NCBI GenBank assembly: GCA_946998205.1
Contig: CAMPYJ010000011.1
Coordinates: 1 to 64,000 of the forward strand
Source: an uncultured Prevotella sp.
GTDB taxonomy: Bacteria > Bacteroidota > Bacteroidia > Bacteroidales > Bacteroidaceae
DNA: 64,000 nucleotides
Direction: 5' to 3'
The notes beneath the pieces were generated by a model. The model was not told the origin of the DNA, ran no database searches, and saw only the letters and a program-made list of their open reading frames with translations. The position numbers and the translations under genes are program-made. Below are positions 26,782 to 35,739 of the stretch, one piece after another. Numbering within the stretch: position 1 is the first letter of the stretch; each line of letters starts with the position of its first letter.

Positions 26782-27972
26782 ATGGGACAATTACAAGAAA
26801 GATACAAGAATTACCGAGAGCCTCAGAAGTACATGGATGCCGGCGTGTATCCTTATTTCAGGGAAATAACCAGCAAGCAAGGCACTGAAGTGGAGATGGG
26901 CGGTCACCGCGTGCTGATGTTCGGCTCCAACGCTTATACGGGATTGACTGGGGATGAGCGCGTCATCCGCGCGGCCAAGGAGGCCTTGGACAAGTATGGC
27001 TCGGGCTGTGCCGGAAGCCGATTCCTCAATGGCACGCTTGACCTGCACGTGCAGTTGGAGAAAGAACTGGCCGCCTTCGTGGGAAAGGACGATGCCTTGT
27101 GCTTCTCTACCGGGTTCTCCGTCAACCAAGGCGTGCTGGCCATGGTGGTGGGCCGCAACGACTACATCATCTGTGATGACCGTGACCACGCCAGCATCGT
27201 GGACGGACGCCGCCTGTCCTTCGCCACGCAACTGCGGTACAAGCATAACGACATGGCCGACTTGGAGCGGCTGTTGCAAAAGCTTCCCCGCGAGGCCGTG
27301 AAGCTGATCGTGGTAGACGGAGTGTTCTCCATGGAGGGTGATTTGGCCGATTTGCCCGCCATCGTCGAGCTGAAACACCGGTATAATTGTTCCGTCATGG
27401 TTGACGAGGCGCACGGACTGGGGGTCTTTGGCCGTCAAGGTCGTGGCGTGTGTGACCATTTCGGGCTGACCCGCGAGGTTGACCTCATCATGGGGACCTT
27501 CTCGAAGAGCCTGGCTTCCATCGGCGGCTTCATCGCCTCGGACAGCGACACCATCAACTATCTGCGCCATACCTGCCGCACTTACATCTTCAGCGCCTCT
27601 GACACGCCTGCCGCCACGGCTGCCGCGCGCGAGGCCCTGCACGTCATCCAGGATGAGCCGGAGCGCATAGAGCGCCTTTGGCAAGTTACCCGCTACGCCT
27701 TGAAGCGATTCAGGGAAGAGGGCTTCGAGATTGGTGAGACCGAGAGTCCCATCATCCCGCTGTACGTGAGAGACATCGACAAGACCTTCATGGTGACCAA
27801 GCTGGCTTTTGACAACGGTGTGTTCATCAATCCCGTGATACCGCCAGCCTGCGCGCCGCAAGACACGTTGGTTCGTTTCGCACTGATGGCCACGCATACG
27901 GAAGAGCAGGTGGAGCGGGGCGTCCAGGTGTTGAAAAAGGTGTTCGTGGACCAGGGCGTCATCAAGAGGTAG
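26782..27972 (+). CDS. spt: Serine palmitoyltransferase
   Basis: A PLP-dependent alpha-oxoamine synthase that condenses serine with a fatty acyl-CoA/ACP, the first step in sphingolipid synthesis, cytoplasmic. The 396 residues match Bacteroides Spt closely by recall, including GSNAYTGLT (48-56), GTGCAGSR-like YGSGCAGSRF, CDDRDHASIVDGRR with His136 stacking on PLP, DEAHGLG, and GTFSKSLASIGG with the Schiff-base Lys242. BioF or KBL would be the alternative, but the overall match and clade favour Spt. Divergent from a lipid kinase gene. Confidence 0.92.
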   Translation: MGQLQERYKNYREPQKYMDAGVYPYFREITSKQGTEVEMGGHRVLMFGSNAYTGLTGDERVIRAAKEALDKYGSGCAGSRFLNGTLDLHVQLEKELAAFVGKDDALCFSTGFSVNQGVLAMVVGRNDYIICDDRDHASIVDGRRLSFATQLRYKHNDMADLERLLQKLPREAVKLIVVDGVFSMEGDLADLPAIVELKHRYNCSVMVDEAHGLGVFGRQGRGVCDHFGLTREVDLIMGTFSKSLASIGGFIASDSDTINYLRHTCRTYIFSASDTPAATAAAREALHVIQDEPERIERLWQVTRYALKRFREEGFEIGETESPIIPLYVRDIDKTFMVTKLAFDNGVFINPVIPPACAPQDTLVRFALMATHTEEQVERGVQVLKKVFVDQGVIKR

Positions 27973-28208
27973 CAATTTTGCACCAAAATAATGACAGGGA
28001 AAGTAGATCATGCTTTCCCTGTTTTCGCATATAAAGCTCGATGGCAGATGTCATGATCAACATCAGCATACTGTATGTTAGAAACTTTAGGTTCCCTGAA
28101 TCGCCTCCCTGAAGGTGCTTACAAGTCAAGTTTTCTCGTGATTCATACGTTCGTATGCGGCTTGTGAAATAATTGTTGAAAAAATTTTGGGAATAAGAAA
28201 ATATGTCT

Positions 28209-28216
28209 TATCTTTG
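28209..28216 (+). promoter_or_regulatory. Promoter box for tRNA-Pro(TGG)
   Basis: TATCTTTG with TTTG at 28186-28189, nineteen bases upstream; 28 bp before the tRNA. Confidence 0.75.
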
Positions 28217-28244
28217 CACACGCAATTCAGCGATGAAGTGCAAG

Positions 28245-28318
28245 CGGGGTGTAGCGCAGCCCGGTAGCGCTCCTGTTTTGGGAACAGGCGGTCGCAGGTT
28301 CGAATCCTGTCGCCCCGA
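28245..28318 (+). tRNA. tRNA-Pro (anticodon TGG)
   Basis: A 74-nt cloverleaf: acceptor CGGGGTG / CGCCCCG with one G-T pair, D stem GCGC / GCGC, anticodon stem CCTGT / ACAGG with loop TTTGGGA (anticodon TGG), T arm GCAGG-TTCGAAT-CCTGT, discriminator A. CCA is not encoded. Followed at once by its own terminator. Confidence 0.96.
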
Positions 28319-28328
28319 CTGCAATGTT

Positions 28329-28363
28329 AAATACAATGTGTTGGTCTCCAATACATTGTATTT
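28329..28363 (+). terminator. Terminator of tRNA-Pro(TGG)
   Basis: AAATACAATGT (28329-28339) pairs with ACATTGTATTT (28353-28363), followed by T-rich sequence. Confidence 0.75.
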
Positions 28364-28460
28364 TCGTTTATGGACGATTCTTTTCTCAAGGAAGACAGTG
28401 AGGCGGATGCTCAGCCTGCGGCGCTCAGTGACGAGTGGTACGGCAGGGCTGAGCGAAAAA

Positions 28461-28492
28461 AAGAGCTGACGGCCATTCGGCCGTCAGCTCTT
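28461..28492 (-). terminator. Terminator of tRNA-Pro(GGG)
   Basis: A perfect 14-bp stem AAGAGCTGACGGCC / GGCCGTCAGCTCTT with a 4-base loop. On the minus strand it is followed by a run of seven T, as for an intrinsic terminator just past the leftward tRNA. Confidence 0.85.
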
Positions 28493-28502
28493 CATCTTCA
28501 TG

Positions 28503-28575
28503 TCGGGATTACTGGACTCGAACCAGCGACCTCGCGCCCCCCAGACGTGTGCGCTACCAACTGCGCCAAATCCCG
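28503..28575 (-). tRNA. tRNA-Pro (anticodon GGG)
   Basis: A 73-nt cloverleaf on the minus strand: acceptor CGGGATT / AATCCCG, D stem GCGC / GCGC, anticodon loop CTGGGGG (anticodon GGG) on stem CACGT / GCGCG that contains an A-C mismatch and a T-G pair, T arm GCTGG-TTCGAGT-CCAGT, discriminator A, no encoded CCA. It converges on tRNA-Pro(TGG). Confidence 0.9.
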
Positions 28576-28720
28576 CTCTTGTTCTTAAAACGCTGCAAAG
28601 ATAGCGACTTCGCGGCATATCTGCAAATTTATGCTTCCTTTTTTTGTCTTAAAATGTTTAATTTCTATGGTTTCGCACAGATATCGTCCGAAAGCGTTTG
28701 CCGACACTCATTTTTTTTAG

Positions 28721-28728
28721 TAATTTTG
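28721..28728 (+). promoter_or_regulatory. Promoter box for the metalloprotease gene
   Basis: TAATTTTG with TTTG at 28697-28700, twenty bases upstream; 24 bp before ATG 28753. Confidence 0.72.
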
Positions 28729-28752
28729 CATGTGTCAATAGAGGTTTTTTCC

Positions 28753-29901
28753 ATGCGACGATATACATGCTTTTTTCTGTTGTTCTGCTTCGCGTTCTTT
28801 TCTTGCGGTCAGGAAGATTGGCTGGAGAGGAAAACGCGCGATGCCGTGATTGATGAGGACGATGACGGCACGCAGGCGACGGTTGACGACGGGTATGTTT
28901 ATCAGCTGCCCGTCGTTTTCCACGTTCTGTACCAGAATGCGGAGGATGCCACGCAATATGTTCCCGCCTCGCGTCTGGAAGCCATCGTGAGAAACGTCAA
29001 CGACCTGTTTCAGGGTGGCGTATACGGCAAGAGCGCGTGCGTGGGCGTGCATTTCTTTCTGGCAAAGTATGATGAGCGTGGCAGGAAACTGGTGACGCCG
29101 GGGGTGGAATACGTGAGATACACCGGCGCTTACCCCATCAATCCCAACGAGTTCATGAACGACGCTTCGGGAAAGAACGTCAAGTACGTCTGGGACCCCA
29201 ATGAATACATCAACGTGATGCTGTATCATTTCGCGCAAGACAATGACGGGCAGATATTGGGCATCAGCCACATGCCGTATGCGCTGAAGGGCGGGTCTGC
29301 CCTCCCGGGTCTCGACACCGTCAACCGGGAACGTCTGACCAAGCGCAACTTGAACTACGCCTATTGCTCTTCCATCAACAGCGCCTACGTCAATTCGCAG
29401 TCAACCCGTTACCTGTTGAATGACAAAGGACGCTGGGGATACCAATATGTCTCCACCGACGTCAACGTGACCCTGGCGCACGAATTAGGTCATTACCTGG
29501 GACTGCTTCACACGTTTTCGGAGAACAGGGCTCATGGAGGTTACGAAGCCGTGGATGACTGTCACGATTCTGACTATTGCAAGGACACACCATCTTATAA
29601 TAAGGTGGCGTATGACAGCTGGTTGGATTACTACATGAAGAATGCTCCTGGCAAGAACTTCGACATCAGCGAGCTGGTGAAGAGAGAAAATTGCCAAGGT
29701 CAACATTTTGAATCAGATAACATCATGGACTACGCCATAGGATATGGCTTTCGCCTGTCGCCCGACCAAAAGCGCCGCATTCGCCAGGTGTTGTATTACA
29801 GTCCGTTGATTCCGGGCCCGAAGAAAAACAGGTTAGCCAGCCGCGCCGCCAAGGAGGAGAGTGACGAGGTGTTAGACCTGCCCATACGGACGATAAACTA
29901 A
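28753..29901 (+). CDS. Zinc-dependent metalloproteinase lipoprotein (BF0631-like)
   Basis: A secreted, lipid-anchored metzincin. The N-terminus is a lipoprotein signal with lipobox FFSC (Cys18). The catalytic motif is HELGHYLGLLH (His243, Glu244, His247, His253), the metzincin HExxHxxGxxH, with a later Met-turn NIMDYAIG. Length is 382 residues. It resembles the Bacteroidetes lipoprotein family named after BF0631 and the pappalysin group. The frame is open 68 codons further upstream across the tRNA, but the promoter and the signal peptide fix the start at 28753. Substrate unknown. Only 8 bp separate it from aroA. Confidence 0.9.
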   Translation: MRRYTCFFLLFCFAFFSCGQEDWLERKTRDAVIDEDDDGTQATVDDGYVYQLPVVFHVLYQNAEDATQYVPASRLEAIVRNVNDLFQGGVYGKSACVGVHFFLAKYDERGRKLVTPGVEYVRYTGAYPINPNEFMNDASGKNVKYVWDPNEYINVMLYHFAQDNDGQILGISHMPYALKGGSALPGLDTVNRERLTKRNLNYAYCSSINSAYVNSQSTRYLLNDKGRWGYQYVSTDVNVTLAHELGHYLGLLHTFSENRAHGGYEAVDDCHDSDYCKDTPSYNKVAYDSWLDYYMKNAPGKNFDISELVKRENCQGQHFESDNIMDYAIGYGFRLSPDQKRRIRQVLYYSPLIPGPKKNRLASRAAKEESDEVLDLPIRTIN

Positions 29902-29909
29902 ACGTGAAG

Positions 29910-31178
29910 ATGACACAATATGAAATCACGGCGCCCAGCCGTTTCAACCACACCATCAAGTTGCCCGCATCTAAGAGCATGAGCAACAGAGCGTTGGTTA
30001 TCAATGCTCTTTCGGGTGGAAAGAGCAGTCCTGAGAACCTCTCCGATTGTGATGACACGCAGGTTGTCATCGACGCTTTCAGGGACATGCCCAGGGTGAT
30101 AGACGTCAAGGCGTCTGGTACAGCCATGCGGTTCCTGACGGCTTACTTGGCCGTATGCGGAGGTGAGCATGTCATCACGGGAACAGCGCGCATGAAGAAC
30201 CGCCCCATCGGGCCGCTGGTGGATGCCTTGCGCTATCTTGGCGCGGATGTCGAATATGTCGGACGCGAAGGTTTTCCGCCACTCCGCATTAAAGGAAAAC
30301 CATTGAAAGGCGGTTGTCTGGAGATGCCGGGCAATGTCAGTTCGCAATATATTTCGGCCCTGTTGATGATCGGACCGGTGTTGAAGAATGGGCTTGAGCT
30401 GAAACTCACGGGAACTTTGGCGTCGCGCTCCTATATCGACCTGACGCTGTGCACCATGCAGCAGTTCGGCGCAGAGGCTGAATGGAGCGACATTGACACG
30501 CTTACTGTCAAGCCCACTCCTTATCAACCGCACGAATATTATATAGAAAGTGATTGGAGTGCTGCCTCGTATTGGTATGAAATTCTGGCCTTATCCAGTC
30601 ATCGCGACAACACGTTCGTGTTGAAAGGTCTCACTGACGGATCAAAGCAAGGCGATTCCGTGGCGCGGTATCTTTTCTCCCTGCTCAGCGTCAAGACTGT
30701 TGTTGAAAACGGAGACCACCCGCATACGGATGGCATGCGCATCACGCGGCACGTCAGGACGCTGCCGAAATTGGAATACGATTTTATCAATTCGCCCGAT
30801 TTGGCGCAGACGTTCGTGGTATGCTGTGCGGTACTCGACATTCCATTCCTGTTCACGGGCCTGTCTTCTTTGCAGATTAAGGAAACGAACCGCATTGAGG
30901 CATTGAAGACGGAGCTGCGCAAGTTGGGATACGTCATCAAGGACCTGAATGGCAGTGCGCTGTTCTGGGACGGTGAAAAATGCGAACCCTCTCTCGAGCC
31001 TATCGACACATACGATGACCATCGCATGGCCATGGCCTTCGCGCCTGCAGCGATTAAGTTCCCGGGTCTGCGCATCAACCATCCGGAAGTCGTGTCGAAG
31101 TCTTACCCGCATTTTTGGGACGACTTGCGCCATGCGGGCTTTCAAGTGAACGAAATCAATGCGGTTCATCATATTTAG
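29910..31178 (+). CDS. aroA: 3-phosphoshikimate 1-carboxyvinyltransferase (EPSP synthase)
   Basis: Joins PEP to shikimate-3-phosphate in the sixth step of the aromatic amino acid pathway. Present are the substrate loop LPASKSMSNRAL, SGTAMRFLTAY, a region RMKNRPIGPLVDAL corresponding to the R-x-R-P loop, and IKETNRIEAL near the C-terminus. 422 residues is normal. ATG 29910 is preferred over GTG 29904, with the metalloprotease stop 8 bp upstream, so the two are probably co-transcribed. It heads a tight run through the metal permease and the SprE-like gene. Confidence 0.96.
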   Translation: MTQYEITAPSRFNHTIKLPASKSMSNRALVINALSGGKSSPENLSDCDDTQVVIDAFRDMPRVIDVKASGTAMRFLTAYLAVCGGEHVITGTARMKNRPIGPLVDALRYLGADVEYVGREGFPPLRIKGKPLKGGCLEMPGNVSSQYISALLMIGPVLKNGLELKLTGTLASRSYIDLTLCTMQQFGAEAEWSDIDTLTVKPTPYQPHEYYIESDWSAASYWYEILALSSHRDNTFVLKGLTDGSKQGDSVARYLFSLLSVKTVVENGDHPHTDGMRITRHVRTLPKLEYDFINSPDLAQTFVVCCAVLDIPFLFTGLSSLQIKETNRIEALKTELRKLGYVIKDLNGSALFWDGEKCEPSLEPIDTYDDHRMAMAFAPAAIKFPGLRINHPEVVSKSYPHFWDDLRHAGFQVNEINAVHHI

Positions 31179-31183
31179 CCATT

Positions 31184-31573
31184 ATGACAGTCATACTTAT
31201 CCTATTAGGTTTAATCCTGCTGGCCGCGCTTTTTGGTATCTTTGCAACTAAACGTGGTGAGGACAAAGAACCAGTTCACATGCCAACCCATTCATGTGCC
31301 ACCTGCAATGGCATTGATGAGATGTGTGAGCAAGTGTGTATGATGGAGGCTGCAACGAAGGATATCGAATACTTTGATGACGAAGAACTGGACCGCTTTA
31401 AAGGAAAACCGTCCGATCAGTACACGGACGAGGAGGCCGGCGAGTTCGCCGAGGTGCTGTACACCATGAGGCAGGAGGAGGTGAAGGATTGGAACAGAAG
31501 TCTCGCGCTGCGGGGCATCCACCTTCCTGACCAACTGAAGGACGAGGTCATCATGCTTATTTCCAATCAATGA
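31184..31573 (+). CDS. Cys-rich single-pass membrane protein, unknown function
   Basis: A 129-residue protein with one N-terminal hydrophobic helix (2-20) and a cytoplasmic or periplasmic domain holding four cysteines in the pattern CATC (38-41) and CEQVC (48-52), which could bind metal or an iron-sulphur cluster; the remainder is acidic and helical. I do not recognise a characterised family. It starts 5 bp after aroA and its TGA overlaps the ATG of the metal permease (ATGA), so it belongs to the same transcript; a link to metal uptake is inferred from this coupling. Confidence 0.78.
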   Translation: MTVILILLGLILLAALFGIFATKRGEDKEPVHMPTHSCATCNGIDEMCEQVCMMEAATKDIEYFDDEELDRFKGKPSDQYTDEEAGEFAEVLYTMRQEEVKDWNRSLALRGIHLPDQLKDEVIMLISNQ

Positions 31574-32406
31574 CCATGGACATTCTGCATTATACCTTTT
31601 TTCAAAACGCCCTGTTAGGTTCACTTTTGGCCAGTGTCGCTTGTGGCTTCATCGGCACCTACATCGTGACGCGCCGCCTGGTGTTCATCAGCGGCGGCGT
31701 CACGCATGCGTCGTTCGGCGGCATTGGCCTGGGGGTGTTCTTAGGCTTCAACCCCATTCTGTCGGCCATGCTGTTCGCCATCTTCAGCGCATGCGGCATC
31801 CAGTGGATGTCGGGCCGCAGCGACGCGCGCGAAGATTCGGCCATTGCCCTGTTCTGGACCTTCGGCATGAGCGTGGGCATCATCTGTTGTTTTCTCACGC
31901 CGGGGTTCATGCCCGACCTTCCCTCATTTCTCTTTGGTAACGTTTTAACCATTTCCCGCGGAGACCTGTTGTTGCTCGCCGTGCTTTGCTTGTCGTTGCT
32001 CGCCATATTCACGCTGCTCTTTCGTCCTATCTTGAGCGTAGCCTTCGATGCGTGCTTCGCCCGTTCGCAAAAGCTCCCCGTGTCGGCCATCGAATACATG
32101 ATGATGATATTGATCGCCGTTACCATCGTCTCCACGCTGCGCATGGTAGGAGTAGTCTTGGCCATCAGTCTGTTGACCATTCCACAGATGACGGCCAATC
32201 TGTTTACATACAGCTACAAGCGAATCATCGCATACAGCATCTTGCTGGGTTGGGTAGACTGTTTGTCGGGCTTGACGTTCGGCTATTTGCTGAACATCCC
32301 GTCCGGAGCGGCCATCATTTTCGTCAGTATCCTTGTTTATGCCTTGTTGAAGGCAATAAAAACGCTCATATTCAAGTTTAACCAACGTGAGGTCTCGCCA
32401 TCTTAA
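31570..32406 (+). CDS. Metal ABC transporter permease (ABC-3 family, ZnuB/MntB-like)
   Basis: Integral membrane subunit for zinc or manganese import. The 278 residues have about eight helices and the ABC-3 family features GGVTHASFGGIGLGVF and SLLTIPQMTANL. The ATG overlaps the preceding stop. Its ATPase and binding protein are not here but at 49304-50912, an unusual split; no other permease was seen near those genes. The zinc versus manganese question cannot be settled by sequence. Overlaps the next gene by 20 bp. Confidence 0.93.
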   Translation: MTMDILHYTFFQNALLGSLLASVACGFIGTYIVTRRLVFISGGVTHASFGGIGLGVFLGFNPILSAMLFAIFSACGIQWMSGRSDAREDSAIALFWTFGMSVGIICCFLTPGFMPDLPSFLFGNVLTISRGDLLLLAVLCLSLLAIFTLLFRPILSVAFDACFARSQKLPVSAIEYMMMILIAVTIVSTLRMVGVVLAISLLTIPQMTANLFTYSYKRIIAYSILLGWVDCLSGLTFGYLLNIPSGAAIIFVSILVYALLKAIKTLIFKFNQREVSPS

Positions 32407-35400
32407 AAATATAACTTTTGCCGTGCCTTTGATAGCTTTACTGTTGTCATTGGTGGGTTGCTCTACGCAGAAGAACACTGCCGCGAGCAGGTGGTGGCAT
32501 TCGTTCACCGCCCGGTACAACATCTATTACAACGGTTCGGTAGCTTATGTCGACGGCTCGTTGGAGAAAGAGAACGGGCATCATGACAACTTCACCGAGA
32601 CGCTTCCTCTCTATCCCGTCGGTAACAAGAACAGCCGCGAGCTCGGCAAGGCCAACTTTGACCGCGCCATCGAGAAGTGTCAGAAGGCCATCAAGCTGCA
32701 TGGCATCAAGCGCAGGCCCGAGTGGAGGCCGGGAAGGAGAAAGACTGAGAAAGACCGCGAGTGGCTGAGCCGGAAAGAATACAATCCATTCTTGTGGAAA
32801 GCGTGGATGCTCATGGGCCGCTCGCAATTCCATTCGGGCGCTTTCGAGGATGCCGCGTCAACCTTTTCATACATGAGCCGGCTGTATCAGTCGCAGCCTT
32901 CCATCCATGACCGCGCCCGCGCCTGGCTTGCCAAATGCTACGTTGAGCAAGGGTGGCTGTACGATGCCGAAGACGTCATTCGCAACATGCGGCGCGACAC
33001 CATTCACTGGCAGGCGCGGAAAGAATGGGATTACACCTACGCCGACTATTATCTGCACACGAAGGAGTATGATAAAGCCATTCCTTATCTCCGCAAGGTC
33101 ATCAAGCACGAGATGCGCCGCAAGCAGAAAGCCCGCCAGTGGTTCTTGCTGGGGCAGCTCTATGAGGCCGTTGGAAACAAGGAACAGGCCTACCAGTCAT
33201 ACCGGAGGGTGCTCAGGCAGCATCCCCCCTACGAGGTTGAGTTCAACGCCCGTGTCGCCATGACCGAGGTGATGGCGGGCACGCAAGTAAGGAGGATGAT
33301 CGCCAAGCTGCGCCGTATGGCAGCCAACGAGAACAACAAGGACTACCTGGATCAGGTTTATTATGCCATAGGCAACATTTATTTGGCCAAGAGAGATACC
33401 CTGCGGGCCATCGACGCGTATGAGAAGGGAAACAAGGGTGCTACCCGCCGCGGCATTGAAAAAGGCGTGCTGCTGCTGAAACTCGGAAACCTTTACTGGG
33501 AACGTGAGGAATATAACGATGCCCAGAGGTGTTACGGCGAAGCCATAGGACTGCTGGACAAAGACCGGGCGGACTATGAAGCGCTGTCGTGCCGCTCGAA
33601 AGTTCTTGACGAGCTGGTGCCTTACACCGATGCCGTGGCGTTGCAAGACTCCCTGCAAGCATTGGCCAAACTGCCCAAACCAAAACTGTACGCAGCCATC
33701 GACCGCGTGATTGACGCGCTGAGAAAGAAAGAAAAGGAAGAGGCTGATCGCTTGGCTGAGCAGAATGGTCAAAACACGATGGCCAGAGGGGATGATAGTT
33801 ATTTTGATAATCAAAGAACCACTCCTTACCGACCACCCACGCCAACCCCTCAAAAACAAGGTGACGGCCAATGGTATTTTTATAACCAAATGGCCGTCAA
33901 CCAAGGCAAGGCCGCTTTTGAACGACTGTGGGGAAAGCGCGAGAACGTTGACAATTGGCAGCGGGCCAATAAAACAGTGGTGTCGTTTGGCGATACCAAC
34001 CAGATGACAGAAGCGCAACTCGATTCCTTACAACAAGTGGAAACGGTGACAGATTCGCTCAGTAAGGTTCCCGACAGCGCTCAGAACGACCCGCACAAGC
34101 GCGCGTACTATTTGGCGCAGATACCGTTCACGGACCGGCAGGTGGCGGCCAGCAATCTCCAAATCATGGATGGGTTGTTTCATTCGGGCGTCATCTTCAA
34201 GGATAAGTTGGATAATTTGAAGTTGAGTGAGAAGGCTCTGCGGCGGCTGGCAGACGGCTATCCTTCCTACGAGCATATCGATGAAGCTTATTATCACCTG
34301 TTCCTGCTGTACTCAAGGCAGGGACAGTCGGGCGTAGCCGCGCACTATGTACAGCTGCTCAAGACGCGCCATCCCAAAAGTGAGTGGACCGTTCTTCTCA
34401 CCAGTCCTCATTTCCTTGAGAACGCGCGGTTCGGCGCGCAGCTCGAGGACTCTCTCTATGCGGCAACCTACGATGCCTTCAAGGCCGGGCGCTACGATGA
34501 GGTGCGCGGCAACGCGCGCGTCTCGTCAACCCGCTTCCCCTTGGGAGCCAACCGCGACAAATTCCTTTTCATCGGGGGGCTGGGCAAGTTGAATGGTGGT
34601 GACGCCGACGGTTGCCTGGCCGACATGCGCAAGCTGGTGGAGCAGTTTCCCGAGAGCGGCCTCGGCAACATGGCCGGCATGATTATCAACGGCGTGCAGG
34701 CCGGCAGACGATTGCGCGGAGGTAAGTTTGACGTGGGTGACGTGTGGTCGCGGCGTTCTGCCGCGCTGAGTAACGATGATTCCGTCGCTGTCCGCCAGTT
34801 CAGCAACGAACGCAACACCGACTTCACGTTCGTGATAGCCTACCATCCCGACTCGGTTCGAGAGAACCAGCTGCTCTACCAGGTGGCCAAGTACGATTTT
34901 ACCCGTTACATGGTGCGCAACTTTGACATAACCATAGCCGAGAACGCCGGCTTGCACTTGATGAAGGTAGCCGGTTTCCGTAATTTCGACGAGGCTTTGC
35001 AGTATGCTCGAGCGTTCCATCGCCAAAACAACATCACCGCCCTCATGGGTAAGGCGCGCTCGTTTGTCATCAGCGATGCCAATCTCCAATTGCTGGGCAC
35101 CACGTTCAGCTATGATGATTATGACCGATATTACGACAAGCACTTCGCACCATTGAAGGTCAGTACGCTGCAGCTGCTCACGGAACCGGCTGAAGCGCCT
35201 GTCGAGCCGCGGCGCAAACCGTCGGCGGAAGAGATAGACCACCTGCTGGACGACGGTGCCTTTATTGATAACGGCCTCGAAATAGAGCCGAAGGAACGCG
35301 GCACCCTCATCGTTCCGCAAGAGGATGAACCGAAGCATGCCGGGCAGGGTGGCACGGTGATACCTTGCGAGACATCCTTGCTCAAGACGCAGGCTGAGAC

Positions 35401-35737
35401 GGTTCGGTCACGCGAGACCATTCTTGCGCCGCGCACCGAACAGGGTGAGAAGCGGCAAACCACTCACCGAGGGCGACCGCTGAGGGTACCTGGCACCAAG
35501 ACAACCACCGTGAAGCCGGAAACGCAGGCGCAACCTAAGACGCTGCCCGACAAGCCGCAGCCGCAACGTCAAGGCGAGACGATTGTTTATTTTGACAACA
35601 ATCCAAAGGAAAAGTCACAAAAGAACTATCAGAAAACAATCGCCAAACCGGCTCCCGAGAATGACAAGGCAAAGAAAAAAGCTGAACCAAAGATTATCGA
35701 CTTTGGTGATGAATATTATGATTTAGGAGGATTCTAA
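32387..35737 (+). CDS. TPR lipoprotein related to type IX secretion SprE/PorW
   Basis: A long (1116 residues) periplasmic lipoprotein, lipobox SLVGC (Cys25), with arrays of tetratricopeptide-like helices over about 120-460 and 610-720 and a Pro/Lys/Gln-rich disordered C-terminus from about 940. It resembles the Bacteroidetes SprE/PorW lipoproteins needed for type IX secretion and gliding, and its neighbour is the T9SS regulator PorX, which supports the call. It is longer than PorW. The start is GTG 32387, overlapping the metal permease by 20 bp. The last codons contain AGGAGG, placed 9 bp before the porX ATG. Confidence 0.78.
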   Translation: MRSRHLKNITFAVPLIALLLSLVGCSTQKNTAASRWWHSFTARYNIYYNGSVAYVDGSLEKENGHHDNFTETLPLYPVGNKNSRELGKANFDRAIEKCQKAIKLHGIKRRPEWRPGRRKTEKDREWLSRKEYNPFLWKAWMLMGRSQFHSGAFEDAASTFSYMSRLYQSQPSIHDRARAWLAKCYVEQGWLYDAEDVIRNMRRDTIHWQARKEWDYTYADYYLHTKEYDKAIPYLRKVIKHEMRRKQKARQWFLLGQLYEAVGNKEQAYQSYRRVLRQHPPYEVEFNARVAMTEVMAGTQVRRMIAKLRRMAANENNKDYLDQVYYAIGNIYLAKRDTLRAIDAYEKGNKGATRRGIEKGVLLLKLGNLYWEREEYNDAQRCYGEAIGLLDKDRADYEALSCRSKVLDELVPYTDAVALQDSLQALAKLPKPKLYAAIDRVIDALRKKEKEEADRLAEQNGQNTMARGDDSYFDNQRTTPYRPPTPTPQKQGDGQWYFYNQMAVNQGKAAFERLWGKRENVDNWQRANKTVVSFGDTNQMTEAQLDSLQQVETVTDSLSKVPDSAQNDPHKRAYYLAQIPFTDRQVAASNLQIMDGLFHSGVIFKDKLDNLKLSEKALRRLADGYPSYEHIDEAYYHLFLLYSRQGQSGVAAHYVQLLKTRHPKSEWTVLLTSPHFLENARFGAQLEDSLYAATYDAFKAGRYDEVRGNARVSSTRFPLGANRDKFLFIGGLGKLNGGDADGCLADMRKLVEQFPESGLGNMAGMIINGVQAGRRLRGGKFDVGDVWSRRSAALSNDDSVAVRQFSNERNTDFTFVIAYHPDSVRENQLLYQVAKYDFTRYMVRNFDITIAENAGLHLMKVAGFRNFDEALQYARAFHRQNNITALMGKARSFVISDANLQLLGTTFSYDDYDRYYDKHFAPLKVSTLQLLTEPAEAPVEPRRKPSAEEIDHLLDDGAFIDNGLEIEPKERGTLIVPQEDEPKHAGQGGTVIPCETSLLKTQAETVRSRETILAPRTEQGEKRQTTHRGRPLRVPGTKTTTVKPETQAQPKTLPDKPQPQRQGETIVYFDNNPKEKSQKNYQKTIAKPAPENDKAKKKAEPKIIDFGDEYYDLGGF

Positions 35738-35739
35738 TT

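Noticed and set aside
26791..28011. 406-codon open frame antisense to spt
   Set aside because: It mirrors the high-G+C third positions of spt, lacks a family match and a promoter, and spt itself is certain.
28549..28752. N-terminal extension of the metalloprotease by 68 codons
   Set aside because: It would start inside the tRNA-Pro(GGG) gene and precede the promoter box; the lipoprotein signal begins at 28753.
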